Assembly: GCA_029880265.1 (NCBI GenBank)
Contig: JAOUOT010000003.1
Coordinates: forward strand, 1 to 64,000
Source of the DNA: Spirochaetia bacterium
GTDB taxonomy: Bacteria > Spirochaetota > Leptospiria > Turneriellales > JAOUOS01
DNA length: 64,000 nt
Direction of reading: 5' to 3'
Positions 53,810 through 60,024 of the stretch are shown piece after piece; the stretch's first letter is position 1; the number at the start of each line of letters is the position of its first letter. The position numbers and the translations under genes were made by a program. The notes below the pieces were generated by a model. The model did not search any database, was not told the DNA's origin, and was given only the letters and a program-made list of their open reading frames with translations.

Positions 53810-54616
53810 TTACGTCGTCAAATCGCAGGCAGCCTGCTCTTCGTCTTTTAATTCGGTAATATGCGCATTTTCAGAGCAAACGCCGCATTTATCGTTTTTC
53901 TTAAATTTAATTTCTCGAAATCTCATGCTTTTAGCGTCAAAGCTCAATAGTTTATTGTAAAGAGGCTCTCCGACGCCTGTAATAAACTTCAGGGCCTCGG
54001 CCGCCTGAATTGTACCAAGCATGCCGGCAATGGCGCCTAAAACGCCCGCCTGCGAACAGGTAGGCACCACATTAGCGGGCGGCGGCTTTATAAAAACACA
54101 GCGATAGCATGCCGTATCATTTGGTTTTACGGTCATTGTTTGCCCGTCAAAACGAAGAATACCGCCGTGAGAAAAGGGAATGCCTTCTAAAACGCAGGCG
54201 TCGTTGATTAAAAATTTTGAAGCAAACGAATCTGTTCCGTCAATGACAAAATCATAACCGCGTATTATTTCTCTGATATTATTCGCCATTAAAAATTCAT
54301 TGTAAGTTTTAACCTCGACATCGGGATTTATCTGGTTCATTTTTTCTTTCGCCGAACTTACTTTTTCAACGTCTATATCTTTGGTAAAGTGTATTATCTG
54401 TCTTTGAAGATTCGTAATATCGACCTTGTCTTTATCGGCAATGCCTATGGTACCCACTCCCGCCGCCGCAAGATACATGGCAGCGGGGGCTCCTAAGCCG
54501 CCCGCGCCTATAATAAGAACTTTGGCGTTTAATAATTTCATCTGCCCTTCAACGCCCACGTCTTTTAATAAAATATGTCTTGAATATCGTTCAATTTGTT
54601 CTTCATTTAAATTCAT
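53810..54616 (-). CDS. hcyF: ThiF/MoeB-family adenylyltransferase (HcyF-like)
   Basis: 268 residues of an E1-like enzyme. Residues about 10-60 hold YSRHILLKDVGVEGQMKLL and the Rossmann ATP-binding loop IIGAGGLGAPAAMYLAAAGVGTIGIAD. DGTDSFASKFLINDACV follows, then zinc ligands in CYRC and CGVC, and CSQAGVLGAIAGMLG-type sequence. It activates the C-terminal Gly of a ThiS/MoaD-like protein as an acyl-adenylate so sulfide can convert it to a thiocarboxylate. AAGGA six bases before the ATG is a good ribosome binding site. The gene is separated from metY by a 218-base gap full of repeats. Confidence 0.88.
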   Translation of the reverse strand: MNLNEEQIERYSRHILLKDVGVEGQMKLLNAKVLIIGAGGLGAPAAMYLAAAGVGTIGIADKDKVDITNLQRQIIHFTKDIDVEKVSSAKEKMNQINPDVEVKTYNEFLMANNIREIIRGYDFVIDGTDSFASKFLINDACVLEGIPFSHGGILRFDGQTMTVKPNDTACYRCVFIKPPPANVVPTCSQAGVLGAIAGMLGTIQAAEALKFITGVGEPLYNKLLSFDAKSMRFREIKFKKNDKCGVCSENAHITELKDEEQAACDLTT

Positions 54617-54664
54617 ATGTTTTCCTTAACATTTTATTATGACAGAAGCAATAATAGTAATTTT

Positions 54665-54822
54665 GCCACAGAGTGCACAGAGTGCACAGAGAAATAATGT
54701 TGTCTTTAGCGGCTTCTCTGTGCCCTCCGTGGTTTAATAAATACTGCACTCGTGTCATTGCCTCCGCCTTGAAACCAACCCTTTTTTTTCTTCCCTCTGT
54801 GATCTCTGTTCCTCTGTGGCTT
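54665..54822. repeat. CTCTGTG/CACAGAG-type repeat cluster between metY and hcyF
   Basis: A forward block CCACAGAGTGCACAGAG... (54665-54691) and two reverse-oriented blocks, near 54713-54735 (TTCTCTGTGCCCTCCGTGG) and 54793-54820 (CCCTCTGTG...CCTCTGTGG), lie in the 218-base gap. They can fold into a stem. The blocks are degenerate and unequally spaced, so this is not a CRISPR array. It is the only long interruption between hcyS/metY and hcyF on this strand. Confidence 0.7.
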
Positions 54823-54834
54823 ATCTTTTTCTAA

Positions 54835-56076
54835 CTATATTTTCTCTAAAATCTTTTCAAATTCCCTTATAATATCTTCGCTATCTTCAATGCCTACAGA
54901 AACCCGTATCATTCTGTCGTTTACGCCCAACATTTCTTTTGTATCGTTATCAAAATCAATATAAATGGTGCTTGCCGGGTGCACAATCAGGCTTTTGGCG
55001 TCGCCTAAATTAGGAAGATTTCTTAAAAATGTTCTGTTATCGATAAACTTAAACGCTTTCTCTTTGCTTTCAAGCTCAAAGGTTAAAAGCCCTCCGAAAT
55101 TATCGTAAAACTGTGACTTTGCCGTTTCATGATACTCTGAAGTTTTCAACCCCGAATAACTGACTTTTTTTACTTTTTTATGATTTTCTAAAAAGCCCGC
55201 CAACGCCTTAGCGTTATCGCAGTGCTGTTTCATTCTCAAAGAAAGAGTTTCAAGACCCAAAGATAATAAAAAAGCGTTTTGCGCAGAAAGGCAGGTTCCT
55301 AAGTTAGTATGAACCTGTCGGCGGGTTTTCGCCAAATAGGCTAAAGCGCCATACTTTTTAAATTTTTCAAAATCGTCAAATTTTTCATTGTTTCTAAACT
55401 CAAAACTTCCCGTGTCTATAATAACGCCGCCTACCGCGTTGCCGCTGCCGTTTATATATTTTGAAGCCGAATGAACGATGATATCGGCCCCAAAATCTTT
55501 CGCCGAAAAAAGATAGGGCGTCGCAAGAGTGTTGTCTAAAACAAGCGGAATACCCGCTTGTTTGGCTATCTCAGATATCTTTTTTAAATCGGGAACGTCG
55601 CACCGCGGATTTCCGATCGTTTCTACAAATATCAGCTTTGTTTTTTTTGTAACGGCGTTTTCAATTTCTTTTATATCGGTTGAATTTACAAATACGGGTT
55701 TTATGCCGAATCTTACAAATAAATCGGTAAAAAGAGAATAGGTTCCGCTAAAAAGACTTTTACCCGATATAAACTCGTCGCCTGTCTTTAAGATACTTAA
55801 TAAAGCGGCCGAAACCGCGGCCATGCCCGACGATAAAGAAATAGCCCCTATGCCCTTTTCAAGAAGATTCATTTTCTCTTCAAAAGCGGTCAAATTAGGA
55901 TTATTGATTCTTGAATATGTATACCCGAACTTTCTTTGGCTCAATATATTTTCGATATCTTCGGCCGTTTCATGTTCAAACGCCGTGCTTTGATATATAC
56001 CGGTTGTAGGGCCGCTTTTTATTCGCCCTTCTATTTTGCCGTGAACTTCAAAGGTTTTAGGTTTATAATCAGCCAA
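54835..56076 (-). CDS. metY: PLP-dependent trans-sulfuration family enzyme, MetY-like O-acetylhomoserine (thio)carboxylate transferase
   Basis: A 413-residue Cys/Met-metabolism PLP enzyme: STAFEHETAEDIENIL near the start, LSSGMAAVSAALL, VETIGNPRCDVPDL, DNTLATPYLFSA, the Schiff-base lysine in IIVHSASKYINGSGNAVGG, and SLIVHPASTIYIDF. This pattern fits O-acetylhomoserine sulfhydrylase (MetY) or cystathionine gamma-synthase/methionine gamma-lyase relatives. In the operon with hcyS, hcyF and hcyD, MetY is the best fit. The start is TTG at 56076, supported by GGAGG at 56085-56089 (eight-base spacing). That sequence lies in the last codons of hcyS, so the genes overlap by eight bases. Confidence 0.87.
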   Translation of the reverse strand: MADYKPKTFEVHGKIEGRIKSGPTTGIYQSTAFEHETAEDIENILSQRKFGYTYSRINNPNLTAFEEKMNLLEKGIGAISLSSGMAAVSAALLSILKTGDEFISGKSLFSGTYSLFTDLFVRFGIKPVFVNSTDIKEIENAVTKKTKLIFVETIGNPRCDVPDLKKISEIAKQAGIPLVLDNTLATPYLFSAKDFGADIIVHSASKYINGSGNAVGGVIIDTGSFEFRNNEKFDDFEKFKKYGALAYLAKTRRQVHTNLGTCLSAQNAFLLSLGLETLSLRMKQHCDNAKALAGFLENHKKVKKVSYSGLKTSEYHETAKSQFYDNFGGLLTFELESKEKAFKFIDNRTFLRNLPNLGDAKSLIVHPASTIYIDFDNDTKEMLGVNDRMIRVSVGIEDSEDIIREFEKILEKI

Positions 56077-56287
56077 TGAGAGATCCTCCGCCCATGAAAT
56101 ATAGAAATTCTACGCGATCATTTTCTTGAACCTCTATGCCGTCATAATTTTCGCGCTCTAAAAAATCGCCGTTTAATTCAACCGAAACCATATCGGGCAT
56201 TTCAACGTTCATCTCTGTTAAAAGCTGCGCCACTGTAACCGAATTTTTTTCGATTGTTTCTTCTTTGCCGTTTATTGTCAATCTCAT
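56069..56287 (-). CDS. hcyS: ThiS/MoaD-like sulfur carrier protein (HcyS-like) with a C-terminal tail
   Basis: A 72-residue beta-grasp protein: LTINGKEETIEKNSVTVAQLL, then VSVELNGDFLERENYDGIEVQENDRVEFLYFMGGGSLIG. ThiS-type carriers end in Gly-Gly. Here three glycines are followed by Ser-Leu-Ile-Gly, so a protease must expose the terminus, and a JAMM protease (HcyD) is in the same operon. In W. succinogenes HcyS a single C-terminal Ala is removed. I chose the ATG at 56287 because GGAG lies six bases upstream, inside an earlier ATG codon at 56299 that would add four residues. Confidence 0.87.
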   Translation of the reverse strand: MRLTINGKEETIEKNSVTVAQLLTEMNVEMPDMVSVELNGDFLERENYDGIEVQENDRVEFLYFMGGGSLIG

Positions 56288-56331
56288 ATTTTTCTCCATA
56301 CATTTATTGATATTGCTATATAATTATATTT

Positions 56332-57267
56332 TTACGCCTGTTTTTTCGCAAATAAATTGGTTGTTAAATATCTGTCTCCTGAATCATTTATCATGGTAAC
56401 TATCATTTTTCCCTGGTTTTCGGGCCGCATTGCGGTTTGAATTGCGGCATGCACATTGGCGCCAGACGAAATGCCGCAAAAGATTCCTTCTTGTTGCGCC
56501 AGCTTTACCGCCATATCAATCGCATTTTCATTTGAAACTTTTATGATATCGTCAATGACCCCTTTGTTTAGTATTTCAGGAACGAATCCCGCGCCTATGC
56601 CCTGAATCATGTGGGGCCCCGGTTCTTCGCCAGATAATACGGCCGAATTTTCGGGCTCTACGGCGATAATTTGTACATTCTCTTTCTTTTGCTTTAATAC
56701 TTCGCCTACCCCCGTAATTGTGCCGCCTGTTCCCACGCCCGCCACAAAGATATCAATCTCGCCGTCGGTATCGTTCCAGATTTCAAGGGCCGTTGTTTTT
56801 CGATGAATTTCAGGATTAGCGGCGTTCTCAAACTGGTGCAATATAACGGCCGATTTATTTTCTTTTTTCAATTCTTCGGCTTTTTGAATGCTTCCGGTCA
56901 TGCCCATGTGAGCGGGCGTTAAAATAACCCGCGCCCCGAGAGCTTCAAGCATGCCGACCCTTTCTTTACTCATCGATTCTGGCATGGTTAAAATTAACTT
57001 ATACCCTTTTGCCGCGCATATCCACGCTAAGGCGATTCCCGTGTTACCGCTGGTAGGTTCGATAAAAACGGTTTCTTTTTTAACCATACCAGATTCTTCG
57101 GCTGCTTTTATCATGCTCGATCCGATTCTGTCTTTAACTGAAGAACAGGGGTTAAAAAATTCAAGTTTGCAGATAACATTTGCCCCCACGGGAGAAATAT
57201 TATTTAATTTTACCAGCGGCGTGTTGCCGACTAAATCTAATATACTTTCAGCTATTTTTGACATCAT
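56332..57267 (-). CDS. cysK: cysteine synthase (O-acetylserine sulfhydrylase), CysK/CysM family
   Basis: 311 residues: LVGNTPLVKLNNISP, FFNPCSSVKDRIGSSMIKAAEESG with the PLP lysine in SVKDR, EPTSGNTGIALAWICAAKGY, AGVGTGGTITGVGEVLK and, near the C-terminus, the GISSGANVHAAI turn. The motifs are those of O-acetylserine (thiol)-lyase. Sequence alone does not separate sulfide-using CysK from forms using thiocarboxylated carriers (CysM of Mycobacterium uses CysO). It is followed by hcyS 45 bases away and preceded by the DUF2061 gene nine bases upstream. Confidence 0.92.
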   Translation of the reverse strand: MMSKIAESILDLVGNTPLVKLNNISPVGANVICKLEFFNPCSSVKDRIGSSMIKAAEESGMVKKETVFIEPTSGNTGIALAWICAAKGYKLILTMPESMSKERVGMLEALGARVILTPAHMGMTGSIQKAEELKKENKSAVILHQFENAANPEIHRKTTALEIWNDTDGEIDIFVAGVGTGGTITGVGEVLKQKKENVQIIAVEPENSAVLSGEEPGPHMIQGIGAGFVPEILNKGVIDDIIKVSNENAIDMAVKLAQQEGIFCGISSGANVHAAIQTAMRPENQGKMIVTMINDSGDRYLTTNLFAKKQA

Positions 57268-57276
57268 TTTCTCTCT

Positions 57277-57495
57277 TTATATTTCATAGTCGGGCCGAAT
57301 CATGCCAAATTTGATTCGAAGCCAGATTCTTTCATGCATATAGTATAAAATCATTTTTAAGCCATTGGCCATAAGACTGACTATAACCGATTCTTTTACA
57401 TCTTGATTATAGATATAAACGGCCCCCATGGTTATAAAAACCGCGATAAAGCGCCAGGTTATCGTTTTCACCAGAGTTCTTCTTTTAAGTTCCAT
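57277..57495 (-). CDS. DUF2061 small membrane protein
   Basis: A 72-residue protein with two membrane helices and the DUF2061 pattern: an initial RRTLVKTITWRFIAVFITMGAVYIY followed by SVIVSLMANGLKMILYYMHERIWLRIKFG. DUF2061 genes are often placed with sulfate assimilation genes (cysN/cysC, cysH), which agrees with this operon, but their function is unknown. Shine-Dalgarno-like AAGG is not evident. The gene starts 31 bases after the Rrf2 gene. Confidence 0.85.
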   Translation of the reverse strand: MELKRRTLVKTITWRFIAVFITMGAVYIYNQDVKESVIVSLMANGLKMILYYMHERIWLRIKFGMIRPDYEI

Positions 57496-57526
57496 TTTTT
57501 AACCGCGCCTTTTTTAATTTCATCAA

Positions 57527-57949
57527 TCAAATATTATAAGATAAATTCTCTTTTGTTATGGTTTTATCTAAAAGAATCTCAAAACTAATTTCTTCAAAAT
57601 AACTTTCTGCCCTGCTTCTTGCCGTGTTCCAGATGTTTTCAATGGCCGCCTCAACTGAATTATCGCTTTCTTTTTTACCCATAAGCAAAGAAGGCTCTAC
57701 GGCCATAATTACGTCTTTTATTTTAATCTCGCCGGCGCCTTTCGTAAGCATGTATCCGCCAGAAACCCCGCGAATGCTTTCAACAATGCCCCCTCTTTTT
57801 AAGAGGCTCATAATCTGCAAAAGAAACGGCTGTGGAATATTCTGGCTTTCTGAAATTGTTTCAAGATTCAAGAGCCTGCCGCTGCCATAACTTCTGGCCA
57901 GTTCTAAAACCGCCTTAATTGAATAATTTAACTTTGCCGATATAATCAT
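57527..57949 (-). CDS. Rrf2-family transcriptional regulator without cysteines, CymR-like
   Basis: 140 residues with the Rrf2 winged-helix: KLNYSIKAVLELARSYGSG, LETISESQNIPQPFLLQIMSLLKRGGIVESIRGVSGGYML, and EIKIKDVIMAVEPSL. IscR/NsrR proteins bind an Fe-S cluster through three cysteines; this protein has no cysteines at all. CymR, which represses cysteine and sulfur genes with CysK in Bacillus, is also an Rrf2 protein of this class without a cluster. First gene of the sulfur cluster, with cysK in the same operon, so a CymR-CysK sensor pair is plausible. Confidence 0.88.
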   Translation of the reverse strand: MIISAKLNYSIKAVLELARSYGSGRLLNLETISESQNIPQPFLLQIMSLLKRGGIVESIRGVSGGYMLTKGAGEIKIKDVIMAVEPSLLMGKKESDNSVEAAIENIWNTARSRAESYFEEISFEILLDKTITKENLSYNI

Positions 57950-58025
57950 CTTTACCTATAACAATCGCCGTAACGCCATAAAGCAAATTACAGCAACACA
58001 TACCTTACTTTCCTTATCAGGTTAT

Positions 58026-58055
58026 ATAGTATTAAAAAGAGAGATATCTTGTCAA
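58026..58055 (-). promoter_or_regulatory. sigma70-type promoter upstream of the Rrf2 regulator and sulfur operon
   Basis: Minus-strand TTGACA (58050-58055), 18-base spacer and TACTAT (58026-58031), about 76 bases upstream of the Rrf2 start at 57949. Bases in the leader (around 58011-58022, CCTGATAAGG on the minus strand) could be an operator, but I cannot identify a specific repressor site. Confidence 0.6.
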
Positions 58056-58083
58056 CTTTTTTTGTTTTTTTTCTTCTTGACGC

Positions 58084-60012
58084 ATGTATATTCTGAATTT
58101 TTTTTATACAAGATTTCGATATTTTTTTACCGGCGTTCAAATGAAAACTGATAATTTCTTAAAGCGGCTTTATTTAAAACTTAACTTCTATAATTCACAA
58201 CCGATTTACCGCTTTATTTTTTTATATTTTTTTCTCTTTATCGCTTATTCAAACACTTTCAATGTTCCTTTTATATTTGACGATAACGCAAAAATCATAG
58301 AAAATCCATTTATACAAAAATTAAGCTACTATTATAACTTCAATGAGGCCCAAAAGCTGGGGCAAATGAAAAATCCGATACCTTTTAAGCTTGAGGGCGC
58401 CGACTTATACGTATCATTTAAAAACCGTTTTTTCACTTTTTTCACTCTGGCCCTGAATTACAAGATTCATAAATTCAACGTAACGGGTTATCATGTTTTT
58501 AATTTTTTTATACACGCCATAACGGTTTTTTTTGTCTATCAACTGATTCTGCTTTTATTTCAGTCGGCTTACCGGTTTAACGATAAAAAAGAAAGTCATT
58601 TAGACAAAACAAAAGCCTCTCATGCCGCTTTTTTAGCGGCTGCAATATTTGCGCTTCACCCCGTTCAAACGCAGAGCGTAACTTATACCATTCAAAGGCT
58701 AGCTTCTTTAACGGCCCTGTTTTATATTGGCTCTTTTATGTTTTACATAAGACATCTGCTTTCTGCCGAAAAAAGAGAGTCTAATAAGTTTTATGTACTT
58801 TCGTTTATTTTCGGATTAATCGCCATGAAATGCAAAGAAAACGCTTTTACGCTGCCTGTTTCTATTTTTTTATTTGATTATTTTTTCTCAAAAAAAGAAA
58901 GTTTTTCTTCTTATATTAAAAACCGAATATATAAATTTCTGCCTTTTCTCTTGTTACTTGCCGTTATACCGGTTACTCTTTTATCAAATATCAATTTGAC
59001 GGGCGAACTGCAAAATACAGACGACGCTTTTCGATTAGAGTCAGATTTAAGTAGAACTGAATATTTATTTACCCAGTTTCGCGTGATTGTCACTTATTTT
59101 CGCTTGTTGATTTTTCCCGTCAATCAAAACCTTGACTATGATTACCCTGTTTATCGAACATTTTTTAACCTTGAGGTTATTTTATCGTTTATTTTCTTAG
59201 CGGCTGTTTTCATGGGGGGGATGTATTTGCTCTTTCGCCGAAGCGGCGCCTATAAAATTGCCGGCTTCGGAATCTTATTTTTTTTCGTCGCCTTATCTGT
59301 AGAATCAAGTATTGTTCCCATTAAAGACGTTATTTTTGAGCATCGCTTGTATCTGCCGATTACGGGTATTTTAATTTTTATTGCCTGTTTGTATTACGAA
59401 CTGATGAATAATCAAAAATATAAAAATTTGCAAAACTGGACGGCCGTTTTTTTTATCGCGGTAATATTTTCATTAACCGCTCTAACCTACGCCAGAAACA
59501 ATATATGGAAAGACGGCGAATCAATATGGAGAGATACCGTAAGCAAATCGCCTCAAAAACCGAGGGTCCTTGTTAACCTTGCCAATATCTTACAAACAAA
59601 AGGTAAAACAAAAGAAGCAGCCGAAGTTTTTAAGAAAGCGGTATCGTTCGATTCGAATTTAATAATCGCAAGATATAATCTGGGCATTGCGCTTTTTACT
59701 TTAGGAGAAACGCCTGAGGCTTTGACCGCCTTTGGCTCTATTCTTGAAAAAAAACCAAATTTTCTTTTTACCAAGTATGACATGTGCTATTCTTTATATC
59801 AAAGGCAAAGGCATGAAACCGCTATGTCATGCTATGAAAACATTAAGCGTTTATTTACAAACAACATTGACCTTCACTTTATTATGTCGCAAATATATTT
59901 TAAATTGAACAAAAAAGAAGAGGGCATAAAAGAACTAAATGAAATATTAAAAATAGATCCGAAGAATAAAGGGGCCTTGCTGTTTTTAAAAAACGCAAGA
60001 AAGAACTTATAA
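58084..60012 (+). CDS. multi-spanning membrane protein with C-terminal TPRs, TMTC-like glycosyltransferase-related
   Basis: Residues about 40-460 have about ten to eleven membrane helices with an early periplasmic FIFDDNAKIIENPFI (a FDD...N motif like those of GT-C protein O-mannosyltransferases and TMTC proteins), YHVFNFFIHAITVFFVYQL, FALHPVQTQSVTY and VPIKDVIFEHRLYLPITGI. The last ~170 residues are TPRs (TKEAAEVFKKAVSFDSNLIIARYNLGIALF). TMTC-like proteins transfer a sugar to proteins; the bacterial members are uncharacterised. I give the first ATG at 58084, but the ATG at 58141 is equally plausible because the first 19 residues look non-conserved. Confidence 0.78.
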   Translation: MYILNFFYTRFRYFFTGVQMKTDNFLKRLYLKLNFYNSQPIYRFIFLYFFLFIAYSNTFNVPFIFDDNAKIIENPFIQKLSYYYNFNEAQKLGQMKNPIPFKLEGADLYVSFKNRFFTFFTLALNYKIHKFNVTGYHVFNFFIHAITVFFVYQLILLLFQSAYRFNDKKESHLDKTKASHAAFLAAAIFALHPVQTQSVTYTIQRLASLTALFYIGSFMFYIRHLLSAEKRESNKFYVLSFIFGLIAMKCKENAFTLPVSIFLFDYFFSKKESFSSYIKNRIYKFLPFLLLLAVIPVTLLSNINLTGELQNTDDAFRLESDLSRTEYLFTQFRVIVTYFRLLIFPVNQNLDYDYPVYRTFFNLEVILSFIFLAAVFMGGMYLLFRRSGAYKIAGFGILFFFVALSVESSIVPIKDVIFEHRLYLPITGILIFIACLYYELMNNQKYKNLQNWTAVFFIAVIFSLTALTYARNNIWKDGESIWRDTVSKSPQKPRVLVNLANILQTKGKTKEAAEVFKKAVSFDSNLIIARYNLGIALFTLGETPEALTAFGSILEKKPNFLFTKYDMCYSLYQRQRHETAMSCYENIKRLFTNNIDLHFIMSQIYFKLNKKEEGIKELNEILKIDPKNKGALLFLKNARKNL

Positions 60013-60024
60013 ATGAGGGTTAAA

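Noticed and set aside
54665-54822. CRISPR array
   Set aside because: Repeat blocks are degenerate, unequally spaced and in mixed orientation, and no cas genes are near.
57950-58083. SAM or other sulfur-related riboswitch in the sulfur operon leader
   Set aside because: The leader after the predicted promoter is about 75 bases with no helical junctions visible by eye; a promoter plus operator explains it more simply.
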